Part shown: one piece after another, positions 12,971 through 21,128 of the stretch | Layout: each line of letters starts with the position of its first letter | Numbering within the stretch: position 1 is the first letter of the stretch | Source: an uncultured Mycoplasmatota bacterium | GTDB lineage: Bacteria > Bacillota_I > Bacilli_A > RF39 > UBA660 | Assembly: GCA_900546245.1 (NCBI GenBank) | Contig: URBY01000021.1 | Span: forward strand, 1 to 21,683 | Reading direction: 5' to 3' | DNA length: 21,683 nucleotides | Position numbers and translations under genes: made by a program | Notes under the pieces: model-generated | Database searches by the model: none | What the model saw: only the letters and a program-made list of their open reading frames with translations | Told to the model about the DNA's origin: nothing

Positions 12971-13479
12971 TATCCTAAAATCTCCTCTACTGTTTTTCCT
13001 CTTAATTTAGCAACGTGTGCTACTGATTTTTGAGCAAGTAATGCATTCATTGTTGCTCTTGAAGTATTAATTTTAGTGTTTGATCCAAGTGATTTTGATA
13101 CAACATCTTTAATTCCAGCAAGTTCTAATACTGTTCTAACTGGACCACCAGCAATAATACCAGTACCAGCTTTAGCAGGTTTAATTAAAACTTTAGCGGC
13201 TCCGCTAACTCCTATCATTTCATGAGATATAGTTCTATTATCAACAATTTCAATTTTATGAATATTTTTAACAGCTTGCATTCTAGCTTTTTTGATGGCT
13301 TCTACTACTTCTCCAGCTTTTCCTGATCCAATACCAATACTACCTTTTTCATCTCCTACTGCTACTGTTGCAGAAAAGTGTAAAGTACGACCACCCTTTG
13401 TTACTTTTGTAACACGACGAATATCAATAACTTCGTCTCTATAATCATCTTTACGTGGGTTGTTAAACTTTTTTTCCAT
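12970..13479 (-). CDS. rpsE: 30S ribosomal protein S5
   Basis: About 169 aa. A double-stranded RNA-binding-like N-terminal domain (RRVTKVTKGGRTLHFSATVAVGD, then GIGSGKAGEVVEAIKKA) is followed by the C-terminal domain (GVSGAAKVLIKPAKAGTGIIAGGP). S5 helps keep decoding accurate and unwinds mRNA at the 30S entry. Two adjacent ATG codons are possible; the second (13477-13479) has better spacing to GGAGG. Overlaps rplO by one base. Confidence 0.97.
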   Translation of the reverse strand: MEKKFNNPRKDDYRDEVIDIRRVTKVTKGGRTLHFSATVAVGDEKGSIGIGSGKAGEVVEAIKKARMQAVKNIHKIEIVDNRTISHEMIGVSGAAKVLIKPAKAGTGIIAGGPVRTVLELAGIKDVVSKSLGSNTKINTSRATMNALLAQKSVAHVAKLRGKTVEEILG

Positions 13480-13490
13480 CATTACCCTCC

Positions 13491-13853
13491 TTAGAATTCT
13501 AATCCATTTTCACGTGCTGCATCAGCAAGTGCTTGTACTCTTCCATGATATAGGTATCCACCTCTATCGAAAACTACTTTAGTTATTCCAGCTTTAACAG
13601 CTTTTTTAGCAATTGCTTCTCCTACTTTTTTAGCAGCTTCAACATTACCACCGTTTTCGATTTTTAAATCTTTATCCATAGAAGATGCACTTACTAATGT
13701 ATTTCCAGCTTCATCATCTATGATTTGAGCAGTAATATGTTTAGCTGATCTAAACACGTTTAATCTTGGAACTTCATTTGTACCACTTATATTTTTTCTA
13801 ATACGTTCATGTCTAGCTTGACGAGCTTCATTACGAGATACTTTTTTCATCAT
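13491..13853 (-). CDS. rplR: 50S ribosomal protein L18
   Basis: 120 aa, normal length. The basic N-terminus with NEARQARHERIRKNISG, PRLNVFRSAKHITAQIIDD and the C-terminal FDRGGYLYHGRVQALADAAREN are typical of L18, which binds 5S rRNA in the central protuberance. ATG start with GGAGAG upstream; 11 nt before rpsE. Confidence 0.98.
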   Translation of the reverse strand: MMKKVSRNEARQARHERIRKNISGTNEVPRLNVFRSAKHITAQIIDDEAGNTLVSASSMDKDLKIENGGNVEAAKKVGEAIAKKAVKAGITKVVFDRGGYLYHGRVQALADAARENGLEF

Positions 13854-13874
13854 ATATAAGACTCTCCTTTTCTA

Positions 13875-14414
13875 CTATTTAGAAGCTTTCTTTCCTTCTT
13901 TACGACGGATATACTCACCTTTATAACGAATACCTTTACCTTTATATGGTTCTGGTTTTCTTATTTTTCTAATATTAGCTGAAAATTCTCCAACTAATTC
14001 TTTATTTATACCTTTAACAACTATTTCTGTATTACTAACTGATTCAACTTCAATTCCATTTGGAATTTCAACTTCAACAGGATGAGAATAACCAGCATTT
14101 ACTACTAAAGTATTTCCTTTTAATGTAAAACGGTAACCTACACCTATAATTTCAAGTCCTTTAGAGAATCCATTACTAACACCTTCAATCATATTAGTTA
14201 TAATTGCGTTAGTTGTTCCATGCATTGATTTTGTTTGTTTATCTTCTTTAGTTCTTTCAACAGTTACTGTACCTTCACCTACATTAACTTTTAAATTATC
14301 GTTAATATCAAATGATAATTCACCTTTGGGTCCTTTTACTGTAACAACGTTATCATTAACTGTTACTGTAACTGAAGCAGGTACTTTAATTTCTCTATTA
14401 CCAATACGACTCAT
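13875..14414 (-). CDS. rplF: 50S ribosomal protein L6
   Basis: 179 aa from the ATG at 14412-14414. The reading frame stays open 33 nt further upstream into rpsH, but the chosen start gives the family N-terminus MSRIGNREI and has AAGGAGG 8 nt before it. L6 has two repeated alpha/beta domains; the C-terminal RKPEPYKGKGIRYKGEYIRRKEGKKA is typical. It lies near the factor-binding site of the 50S subunit. 26 nt after rpsH. Confidence 0.97.
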   Translation of the reverse strand: MSRIGNREIKVPASVTVTVNDNVVTVKGPKGELSFDINDNLKVNVGEGTVTVERTKEDKQTKSMHGTTNAIITNMIEGVSNGFSKGLEIIGVGYRFTLKGNTLVVNAGYSHPVEVEIPNGIEVESVSNTEIVVKGINKELVGEFSANIRKIRKPEPYKGKGIRYKGEYIRRKEGKKASK

Positions 14415-14440
14415 ACTTAAAGCCTCCTTACTATTTTTTA

Positions 14441-14839
14441 TTACCAAACGTATGCTAAAACTTCTCCACCAACATTTTCTTTACGAGCTTCTTTATCAGT
14501 CATAACTCCTTTTGATGTTGATATTATTGCAATTCCAAGACCATTTAATACTCTAGGAATATTTTCAGCTTTTGCATAAACTCTTAATCCTGGTTTAGAA
14601 ATACATTTTAAACCAGAAATAACTCTTTCTTTCTTTTCTCCATATTTTAAAGTTAATACAAGTTCATCTTGAACATCTTTTTTAACAACTTTAAAATCTT
14701 TTATAAAACCTTCGCTTTTTAATATGCTAGCTATTTCAACCTTCATTTTTGATGTAGGCATTGAAACTTCTTCATAACGCATTTGATTTGCATTACGAAT
14801 TCTTGTAAGCATATCTGCGATTGGACATGATACTACCAT
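14441..14839 (-). CDS. rpsH: 30S ribosomal protein S8
   Basis: 132 aa, normal length. The N-terminal PIADMLTRIRNANQ and the C-terminal ISTSKGVMTDKEARKENVGGEVLAYVW are S8 signatures. S8 binds the central domain of 16S rRNA early in assembly, and in E. coli it is the translational repressor of the spc operon; whether that holds here is not visible. 17 nt after rpsN. Confidence 0.98.
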   Translation of the reverse strand: MVVSCPIADMLTRIRNANQMRYEEVSMPTSKMKVEIASILKSEGFIKDFKVVKKDVQDELVLTLKYGEKKERVISGLKCISKPGLRVYAKAENIPRVLNGLGIAIISTSKGVMTDKEARKENVGGEVLAYVW

Positions 14840-14856
14840 AATATCCTCCCTTCATT

Positions 14857-15042
14857 CTACCAACTAGATTTTTTTACACCTGGTATTTGGCCATTATATG
14901 CTAATTCTCTAAAGCAAATACGACAAATACCATATTTTTTAAGTACTGAATGTGGTCTTCCACATCTTTGACAACGTGTATATTCACGTACTTTATATTT
15001 TTGTTTTTTTTGTGATTTTACAATCATACTTTTTTTTGCCAT
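14857..15042 (-). CDS. rpsN: 30S ribosomal protein S14, zinc-binding short form
   Basis: 61 aa, the short zinc form (S14 type Z). Cys24, Cys27, Cys40 and Cys43 make two CxxC pairs (CQRC, CRIC). The C-terminal ELAYNGQIPGVKKSSW is the family ending. It assembles in the 30S head. ATG start with AGGAGG upstream; 15 nt after rplE. Confidence 0.98.
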   Translation of the reverse strand: MAKKSMIVKSQKKQKYKVREYTRCQRCGRPHSVLKKYGICRICFRELAYNGQIPGVKKSSW

Positions 15043-15057
15043 TTTACTTTCCTCCTA

Positions 15058-15597
15058 TTACTTTCTAAAAGGAATTCCGATTCCATTTAATAAGTCAAAT
15101 GCTTCTTCATTTGTCTTTGCTGATGTAACAAATACAATATCCATTCCACGACTTTTAACAATGTTATCGTATTCAATTTCTGTAAAAATCATTTGTTCCT
15201 TAATACCTAATGTATAATTACCTCTACCATCAAATGCTTTTGGTGAGACACCTCTAAAGTCACGAACACGTGGAAGTGAAATTCTTATTAATTTTTCTAA
15301 GAATGTATACATTTTTTCTCCACGAAGTGTAACTTTACATCCAATTGCTTGACCTTCTCTTAATTTAAATCCAGCAATTGATTTTTTAGCTTTTGTAACA
15401 ACTGGTTTAGCACCTGTTATTAATTCAAGTTCATTAACAGCAGCATCTAATAATTTGCTGTTTGTTGTTGCATCACCAACACCAATATTAATTACTATTT
15501 TTTCTAATTTTGGTGCTTGCATTACTGAAGTATAGTTATATTTTTGCATTAAACTAGGAACGATTTCATTTACATATTTTTCTTTTAGGCGGTTCAT
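15058..15597 (-). CDS. rplE: 50S ribosomal protein L5
   Basis: 179 aa, normal length. Recognised from KIVINIGVGDATTNSKLLDAA, TGAKPVVTKAKKSIAGFKLREG, LPRVRDFRGVSPKAFDGRGNY and the C-terminal FDLLNGIGIPF. L5 binds 5S rRNA and forms the B1b bridge to S13. ATG start with AAAGGAGGG upstream; 17 nt after rplX. Confidence 0.98.
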   Translation of the reverse strand: MNRLKEKYVNEIVPSLMQKYNYTSVMQAPKLEKIVINIGVGDATTNSKLLDAAVNELELITGAKPVVTKAKKSIAGFKLREGQAIGCKVTLRGEKMYTFLEKLIRISLPRVRDFRGVSPKAFDGRGNYTLGIKEQMIFTEIEYDNIVKSRGMDIVFVTSAKTNEEAFDLLNGIGIPFRK

Positions 15598-15614
15598 AAA
15601 TACCCTCCTTTCGC

Positions 15615-15926
15615 TTAATTAAGTCTCTCTTTAGATTTTACTGAAATTCTATGTTTCTTTCCATTTTCATCAATTTCATGAGCTATTCTGGTTCTTTTTT
15701 TAGTTTTTGGATCTAATATCATAACATTAGATGCATGAATTGGAGCTTCAACTTTAATGATTCCTCCATTTTCGTTTTGTGCTGATGGTTTAACATGTTT
15801 TGTAACCATATTGATTCCTTCAACTACAACTTTGTTATCATTTTTTAATGTTTTGATTATTTTTCCTTCTTTACCTTTATCTTTACCAGCGATAACCACT
15901 ACTTTATCTCCAACTTTAAAGTTCAT
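15615..15926 (-). CDS. rplX: 50S ribosomal protein L24
   Basis: 103 aa. The N-terminal KOW motif (VGDKVVVIAGKDKGKEGKI) and GINMVTKHVKPSAQNENGGI identify L24, an early assembly protein near the tunnel exit. ATG start with AAAGGAGG upstream; 20 nt after rplN. Confidence 0.98.
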   Translation of the reverse strand: MNFKVGDKVVVIAGKDKGKEGKIIKTLKNDNKVVVEGINMVTKHVKPSAQNENGGIIKVEAPIHASNVMILDPKTKKRTRIAHEIDENGKKHRISVKSKERLN

Positions 15927-15946
15927 GTTTATCCTCCTTTAAAATT

Positions 15947-16312
15947 CTATAGCACTTCTTTAGCAAGTGAAACGATTTTCATAAATCCTTCATCACGAAG
16001 TTCGCGTGCTACTGGGCCAAGTACACGTGTTCCTTGTGGACTCTTATCATCCTTAATTAGTACACATGCATTATCATCAAATCTGATATAAGAACCATCT
16101 TCTCTTCTTGAAGCTGCTTTAGTTCTTATTACTACGGCCTTTACTACTTTACCTTTTTTTACAGTTCCATTAGGAGTAGCCTTCTTAACTGTTCCAACTA
16201 CTATATCTCCTAATCCACCAATTTTTTTGTTTCCACCAAGAACTCTTATTACTAATAATTCCTTTGCACCAGAATTATCAGCCACTTTTAATCTACTTTC
16301 TTGTTGAATCAT
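15947..16312 (-). CDS. rplN: 50S ribosomal protein L14
   Basis: 121 aa, near the usual 122. MIQQESRLKVADNSGAKEL at the N-terminus and the C-terminal VLGPVARELRDEGFMKIVSLAKEVL are typical. L14 lies at the subunit interface and contacts 16S rRNA helix 14. ATG start with AGGAGG upstream; 27 nt after rpsQ. Confidence 0.98.
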   Translation of the reverse strand: MIQQESRLKVADNSGAKELLVIRVLGGNKKIGGLGDIVVGTVKKATPNGTVKKGKVVKAVVIRTKAASRREDGSYIRFDDNACVLIKDDKSPQGTRVLGPVARELRDEGFMKIVSLAKEVL

Positions 16313-16339
16313 GATTAATCCTCCTTCTAAGCATAGAGA

Positions 16340-16597
16340 TTATAGAATTATTGCTTCTTCAACGATTTCAACTAGTTCATATCTTTTTGTTTTAGATAAT
16401 GGTCTAGTTTCAACAATACGTACTTTATCTCCTACTTTAGCTTTATTTAATTCATCGTGTGCAGTGTATTTCTTTGAACTCTTAACACGTTTGTTATATA
16501 GTGGATGTTTACGATATGTTTCTACTTTTACTGTTATTGTTTTATCATTTTTATCACTAATAACGATACCAACAATTTCTTTACGTTTATTTTCCAT
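16340..16597 (-). CDS. rpsQ: 30S ribosomal protein S17
   Basis: 85 aa, normal length. An OB-fold protein with GIVISDKNDKTITVKVETYRKHPLYNKRVKSSKKYTAHDE and the VRIVETRPLSKTKRYELVEIVEEA ending. It binds the 5' domain of 16S rRNA. ATG start with AGGAGG upstream; 11 nt after rpmC. Confidence 0.97.
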   Translation of the reverse strand: MENKRKEIVGIVISDKNDKTITVKVETYRKHPLYNKRVKSSKKYTAHDELNKAKVGDKVRIVETRPLSKTKRYELVEIVEEAIIL

Positions 16598-16608
16598 ACC
16601 TTTTCCTC

Positions 16609-16806
16609 CTACTTATTATTTATTTCGCGTTCACGAATAACCATTTTTATTCTAGCGATTGTCTTTCTTATTTCTTTTATTCTTGAAGGTTTTTCTAAGT
16701 TACCTGTTGCATTAGCAAAACGTAAATTGAATAACTCTTCTTTTAATTCTTCTATTTTATTTAATAGTTCTTCAGTGGTTAATTCTCTTATTTCCTTAAT
16801 TTTCAT
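16609..16806 (-). CDS. rpmC: 50S ribosomal protein L29
   Basis: 65 aa, all helical. IRELTTEELLNKIEELKEELFNLRFANATGNLEKPSRIKEIRKTIARI is the L29 signature. It sits beside the tunnel exit where signal recognition particle docks. It overlaps the end of rplP by 11 nt, so the pair is probably translationally coupled. Confidence 0.97.
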   Translation of the reverse strand: MKIKEIRELTTEELLNKIEELKEELFNLRFANATGNLEKPSRIKEIRKTIARIKMVIREREINNK

Positions 16807-17230
16807 TTACGTCACCACTTTCTTCTCTTTTTACAAATTTACACTTAACTGGTAATTTGTGCATTGCAAGTCTTAATGCTTCTCTAGCTACATCTTCAGA
16901 TACACCTGCAATTTCAAACATTATTTTTCCTTCTTTAACTACTGCTACCCATAGTTCTGGATTACCTTTACCTTTACCTTGACGAGTTTCAGCAGGTTTT
17001 CTTGTTAATGATAAGTGAGGGAATATGTTTACCCAAACCTTTCCTCCACGTTTCATGTAACGAGTCATAGCAACACGGGCTGCTTCAATTTGTTGAGTAG
17101 TTATCCATGCACCTTCTTTTGCTTGAAGACCATAATCACCAAATTGAAGTTCTGTATTACCTTTAGCTTTACCATCATGATAAAGTCTATGAGGTTTTCT
17201 ATATTTAGTTCTTTTTGGCATTAGTGGCAT
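16796..17230 (-). CDS. rplP: 50S ribosomal protein L16
   Basis: 144 aa, normal length. MPKRTKYRKPHR, ARVAMTRYMKRGGKVWVNIFPHLS and TRQGKGKGNPELWVAVVK are typical. L16 contacts the A-site tRNA elbow. The first ATG (17228-17230) is kept because GGAGG is 8 nt before it; the family start MPKRT would be 17 nt away. This start gives a 26-nt overlap with rpsC. Confidence 0.97.
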   Translation of the reverse strand: MPLMPKRTKYRKPHRLYHDGKAKGNTELQFGDYGLQAKEGAWITTQQIEAARVAMTRYMKRGGKVWVNIFPHLSLTRKPAETRQGKGKGNPELWVAVVKEGKIMFEIAGVSEDVAREALRLAMHKLPVKCKFVKREESGDVNEN

Positions 17231-17885
17231 GTCTACTACCTCCTTTTACATTTTTCTTAGGAAGTACTTCACCTTTGTATATCCATACTTTTATTCCTAT
17301 TTTACCAAATGTTGTATCAGCTTCAGCTGTAGCATAATCAATATCTGCTCTTAAAGTATGTAGAGGAACTGTTCCTTCGCTATATACTTCGCTTCTAGCT
17401 ATATCTACACCATTTAAACGACCTGAAGCTAAGATTTTAATACCTTTAGCACCAGCCTTCATTGTGTTTCTTATTGCTCTTTTTTGAGCCATTCTGTAAG
17501 AACCACGATTTTCAATTTGTTTAGCGACATTATTAGCAACTAATTGTGCAACCATGTCTGGGTTTTTAATTTCAAATATTGAAACAACAATATTTTCACC
17601 TGTTAATTTACATAATTCTTTCTTTAATTTTTCAATTTCTTCTCCACCATGTCCGATTACAACACCAGGTTTAGCAGTATAAATAACGATTTCAGTTTTC
17701 TTATTATCTCTTTGAATATTGATATTTGAAACAGATGCATCTTTAAGTCTTTTGTCAAGATATTTTCTGATTTTTAAATCGTTTCCAAGATATTTAGAGA
17801 AATCTTTGTTATTTGAATACCATTTTGCTTGCCAATCCTTGATGATTCCAACTCTCATTCCATGTGGATTAACTTTTTGTCCCAT
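17205..17885 (-). CDS. rpsC: 30S ribosomal protein S3
   Basis: 226 aa, normal length. MGQKVNPHGMRVGIIKDWQAKWY at the start, a type II KH domain with the GHGG loop (VVIGHGGEEIEKLKKEL, about 75-91), and the C-terminal domain (GRLNGVDIARSEVYSEGTVPLHTLRADIDYA). S3 lines the mRNA entry of the 30S subunit. 16 nt after rplV; overlaps rplP by 26 nt. Confidence 0.98.
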   Translation of the reverse strand: MGQKVNPHGMRVGIIKDWQAKWYSNNKDFSKYLGNDLKIRKYLDKRLKDASVSNINIQRDNKKTEIVIYTAKPGVVIGHGGEEIEKLKKELCKLTGENIVVSIFEIKNPDMVAQLVANNVAKQIENRGSYRMAQKRAIRNTMKAGAKGIKILASGRLNGVDIARSEVYSEGTVPLHTLRADIDYATAEADTTFGKIGIKVWIYKGEVLPKKNVKGGSRHATNAKKN

Positions 17886-17901
17886 AAATTAACCTCCTTT
17901 A

Positions 17902-18237
17902 CTAGTTTCTTTCAGCCACAACGATAGTTATATGACTTGTTTTTTTATCGTGTCTATCAATATGTGATCTTGAACCAATTCTTCTTCTTTTCATTATTGG
18001 TCCATCATTTATGTAAGCTTCTTTAACATATAGATTATTTTTATCCATTTTGAAATTATTTTCAGCGTTAGCTACAGCTGACACTAAAACTTTCTTAGTT
18101 AAACGAGCTGACTTTTTATTTAAGTTATTTAAAATTGCCATTGCATCACTAACATCTTTACCACGAACTAGATTAACAACTAAACGTGCTTTTCTAGGAG
18201 CGATAAGGACTGTTCTAGCAGTTGCTTTTGCTTCCAT
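17902..18237 (-). CDS. rplV: 50S ribosomal protein L22
   Basis: 111 aa, normal length. ARTVLIAPRKARLVVNLVRGK near the N-terminus and the long beta-hairpin (about 80-100, GPIMKRRRIGSRSHIDRHDK) that reaches into the exit tunnel identify L22; this loop is the known site of macrolide resistance changes and looks normal here. 31 nt after rpsS. Confidence 0.98.
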   Translation of the reverse strand: MEAKATARTVLIAPRKARLVVNLVRGKDVSDAMAILNNLNKKSARLTKKVLVSAVANAENNFKMDKNNLYVKEAYINDGPIMKRRRIGSRSHIDRHDKKTSHITIVVAERN

Positions 18238-18268
18238 TTTCTAATTCTCCCTTCTCTTAAGGTTCAAA

Positions 18269-18538
18269 CTATTTCTTCTTATTTTCGCCATGACCACCAT
18301 TTTTACGAGTTAATGCGAACTCTCCTAATTTATGACCTACCATATCTTCAGTAACATAAACTGGAATATGTTCTTTACCATTATGAACTGCAAAAGTGTG
18401 TCCAATAAAATCAGGAAAAATAGTTGAACGACGTGACCATGTTTTAATTACTTCTTTTTTTCCACTTTTATTCATTTCTTGAACCTTTTTCATTAAGTGT
18501 TCATCTACAAAAGGTCCCTTTTTTAAACTTCTAGCCAT
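18269..18538 (-). CDS. rpsS: 30S ribosomal protein S19
   Basis: 89 aa, normal length. RSLKKGPFVDEHLMKKV, TWSRRSTIFPDFIGHTFAVHNGK and MVGHKLGEFALTR are the S19 signatures. It pairs with S13 in the 30S head. 17 nt after rplB. Confidence 0.98.
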   Translation of the reverse strand: MARSLKKGPFVDEHLMKKVQEMNKSGKKEVIKTWSRRSTIFPDFIGHTFAVHNGKEHIPVYVTEDMVGHKLGEFALTRKNGGHGENKKK

Positions 18539-18555
18539 TATAATTCATCCTTTCC

Positions 18556-19389
18556 TTATTTACTGTTACGACGAGTAACTATTAATTTATTTGAACTCTT
18601 CTTGTTCTTACGAGTTTTATATCCAAGAGCTGGTTTACCCCATGGAGTCATTGGTTGTTTACGTCCAACTGGAGCTCTACCTTCACCACCACCATGTGGA
18701 TGGTCATTAGGGTTCATAACAGAACCACGAACTGTTGGTCTTATACCCATATGTCTTGTTCTACCTGCTTTTCCAAGTCTAACAAGTGAATAATCTTCAT
18801 TACCAACTTCACCAATTGTTGCCATACAAGTACCTAATATTTTTCTTGTTTCGCCTGAAGATAATCTAACAAGTACATATCTTTCTTCACGACCAAGTAT
18901 TTGAGCACTTTGTCCAGCACTTCTTGCAATTTGAGCACCTTTACCAGGTCTCATTTCTATATTGTGGATAACTGTACCAACAGGTATGTTCATGATTGGA
19001 AGTGCATTACCAACTTTTATATCAACATTTTCGCCTGATACAATTTTCATTCCTACTTTTAAACCTTTAGGAGCGATTATATATCTTTTTTCACCATCTG
19101 CATAGTTAATTAAAGCTATATTGGCGCTTCTATTTGGATCGTATTCTATTGAAGCAACTGTTCCTTCAATATCATGTTTATTTCTTTTAAAATCAATTAC
19201 ACGATATTTTTGTTTAGCTCCTCCACCTTGGTGTCTTACTGTAATTCTACCTTGGTTATTACGACCACTTTTTTTATTTTTTGCTTTAAGTAAACTTTTT
19301 TCAGGAGCTGTTTTAGTTAGCTCTTCATTTACTAAAGTACTTTTCTTTCTTTGTCCAGGTGTAACTGGATTAAAATGTCTTATAGCCAT
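18556..19389 (-). CDS. rplB: 50S ribosomal protein L2
   Basis: 277 aa, normal length. KSGRNNQGRITVRHQGGGAKQ in the N-terminal half (OB fold), then an SH3-like domain, and the conserved loop NPNDHPHGGGEGRAPVGRKQ with the histidine near the peptidyl transferase centre. L2 is essential for subunit joining. 15 nt after rplW. Confidence 0.98.
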   Translation of the reverse strand: MAIRHFNPVTPGQRKKSTLVNEELTKTAPEKSLLKAKNKKSGRNNQGRITVRHQGGGAKQKYRVIDFKRNKHDIEGTVASIEYDPNRSANIALINYADGEKRYIIAPKGLKVGMKIVSGENVDIKVGNALPIMNIPVGTVIHNIEMRPGKGAQIARSAGQSAQILGREERYVLVRLSSGETRKILGTCMATIGEVGNEDYSLVRLGKAGRTRHMGIRPTVRGSVMNPNDHPHGGGEGRAPVGRKQPMTPWGKPALGYKTRKNKKSSNKLIVTRRNSK

Positions 19390-19404
19390 ATCTAAAACCT
19401 CCTA

Positions 19405-19686
19405 TTATAATTCTATTTGACTACCTTCAGCAAGTGTTACAATTGCTTTTTTGTAACGACTAGTAGTCCCTGCATAACGTCCAACTCTTTTATATTTTGG
19501 TTTAACGTTAATTGTATTTACTCTTAATACTTTTACTCCAAATATTTTTTCAACTGCTTGTTTTATTTGGACTTTATTGGCATCGTTTTTAACTTTGAAA
19601 ACGATTTTATTACCCTTTTCTGCTATTTTTGCACTTTTTTCAGTAATAACAGGGGCAATTATTACATCTCTATAATTTCCTATCAT
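19405..19686 (-). CDS. rplW: 50S ribosomal protein L23
   Basis: 93 aa, normal length. RDVIIAPVITEKSAKIAEKG, VQIKQAVEKIFGVKVLRVNTINVKPK and a basic loop are typical of L23, the docking site for trigger factor and SRP at the tunnel exit. Its ATG overlaps the rplD stop by one base (TAATG), with AGGAGGT inside rplD. Confidence 0.98.
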   Translation of the reverse strand: MIGNYRDVIIAPVITEKSAKIAEKGNKIVFKVKNDANKVQIKQAVEKIFGVKVLRVNTINVKPKYKRVGRYAGTTSRYKKAIVTLAEGSQIEL

Positions 19687-20312
19687 TATCTAAGTACCTC
19701 CTCAAGCATTTTAACTGCTTCTTCAGTAATAACTACATTATTATAGTTTAATACATCATAAGTGTTGATTTCATGAGATTCGATTACTTTAACATTACTT
19801 AAATTACGAGAAGCTAAAATTAAGTTATCAGTTAATTCTTTAACAACGATTAAAGTTTTTCCTGTTACTTTTAAATCTTCTAATAATTTGATGAAATCTT
19901 TTGTTTTATTGTTTGAAAGTTCAATATTTTCAACAACAACGATTTCATTTTCTCTAGCTTTATAAGTTAAAGCTGATTTTAAAGCTAATCTTCTTTCTTT
20001 TCTATTTTGTTTTTTTGTATAATTTCTTTCTGTTGTAGGTCCAAATACTACTCCACCACCAACAAAGTGAGGTGCACGGATAGATCCTTGACGAGCATTA
20101 CCTGTTCCTTTTTGTCTCCATGGTTTTCTTCCACCACCAGAAACTTCACTTCTTGTTTTAACTTTGTGAGTTCCTTGTCTCATAGATGCTTGTTTTAAAA
20201 CCACTGCATCATATATTGTTTGATTATTTGGTTCAATTCCAAATACTTCATCGCTTAATTTAATGTCTTTAATCTTTTCACCTTTTACATTTAAAAGAGC
20301 TATTTTAGGCAT
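19686..20312 (-). CDS. rplD: 50S ribosomal protein L4
   Basis: 208 aa from the ATG at 20310-20312 (family start MPKIALLN), with AAAGGAGG 7 nt upstream; a longer reading from GTG 20333 would swallow that ribosome-binding site. The long tunnel loop (KVKTRSEVSGGGRKPWRQKG then GNARQGSIRAPHFVGGG) is complete. L4 lines the exit tunnel; in E. coli it also represses the S10 operon through the leader, which may or may not apply here. Confidence 0.97.
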   Translation of the reverse strand: MPKIALLNVKGEKIKDIKLSDEVFGIEPNNQTIYDAVVLKQASMRQGTHKVKTRSEVSGGGRKPWRQKGTGNARQGSIRAPHFVGGGVVFGPTTERNYTKKQNRKERRLALKSALTYKARENEIVVVENIELSNNKTKDFIKLLEDLKVTGKTLIVVKELTDNLILASRNLSNVKVIESHEINTYDVLNYNNVVITEEAVKMLEEVLR

Positions 20313-20363
20313 ATTTCTTCCTCCTTTCATCACAATAATTTTTTATATAATGTTTAAATTTAA

Positions 20364-21113
20364 TTATTCAGTTACTTCTTGTGATGATTCTTCTTTTACT
20401 TCTTCAGTTTCAGTAGTTTCTTCTACTTCTTCAATAGCTTTTGGTTCTTCAAATGAAACTAATTCTAAAGTTTCTTTGATTTTACCTTCATTTTTAATAG
20501 CTGATTTGATTATAACTAAAGACTTTTTAGGACCTGGAACATTACCTTTAACTAAGATAACATTGTTTTCTAAGTCAACCATAACAATTTCTAAGTTTTG
20601 AACTGTTACTGTATTTGCTCCCATATGTCCTGGTAATTTCTTACCTTTTAAAACACGCATTGGTCTCATTGTTCCTAGTGAACCAACACCTCTATGGTAT
20701 TGTGAACCATGTCCCATAGGACCTCTGCTTTGATTAAAGCGTTTGATAACACCTTGGTAACCTTTACCTTTGCTTACACCAGTTACATCTACCATTTCAC
20801 CTTCTGCAAAGATATCAACTTTAATTTCTTGACCTAAAGTATAGTTACTTGCGTCTACATTTCTGATTTCTTTTAAGAAGCGCTTAGGTGATGTATTTGA
20901 TTTTCTAAGATGTCCCATCTCAGGTTTGTTACTTAATTTTTCTCTCTTTGTTTCGAATGCTAATTGAATTGCATCATAACCGTCAGTTTCAGTTGTTTTA
21001 ATTTGTGAAACAACATTAGGTTCAACCGAGATAACAGTTACAGGAATTAATTTACCATTCTTAGCAAAAACTTGAGTCATTCCAACCTTGCGGCCTAAGA
21101 TTCCTTTTCTCAT
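20364..21113 (-). CDS. rplC: 50S ribosomal protein L3 with acidic C-terminal tail
   Basis: 249 aa against the usual about 205-215. The core is normal (ILGRKVGMTQVFAKNGKLIP, GVSKGKGYQGVIKRFNQSRG, GVGSLGTMRPMRVLKGKKLPG with the loop near the peptidyl transferase centre). About 40 extra residues after position 207 are rich in Glu, Thr and Val (EEVEETTETEEVKEE) and look disordered. The tail is in frame with no break. ATG start with AGGAGG upstream; 15 nt after rpsJ and 51 nt before rplD, one of the longest gaps in the cluster. Confidence 0.97.
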   Translation of the reverse strand: MRKGILGRKVGMTQVFAKNGKLIPVTVISVEPNVVSQIKTTETDGYDAIQLAFETKREKLSNKPEMGHLRKSNTSPKRFLKEIRNVDASNYTLGQEIKVDIFAEGEMVDVTGVSKGKGYQGVIKRFNQSRGPMGHGSQYHRGVGSLGTMRPMRVLKGKKLPGHMGANTVTVQNLEIVMVDLENNVILVKGNVPGPKKSLVIIKSAIKNEGKIKETLELVSFEEPKAIEEVEETTETEEVKEESSQEVTE

Positions 21114-21128
21114 TTTTTCCTCCTATAA

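Noticed and set aside
12960..12980. A hidden rpmD in another frame near rpsE/rplO
   Set aside because: The two genes overlap by one base and no L30-like frame is present in this region on either strand.
16311..16855. Plus-strand reading frames opposite rpsQ, rpmC and rplP
   Set aside because: They are antisense to well-identified ribosomal protein genes and have no family features.
20263..20601. Plus-strand 112-aa reading frame opposite rplC and rplD
   Set aside because: Its serine-rich middle is the antisense of the acidic L3 tail; no start signal is seen.
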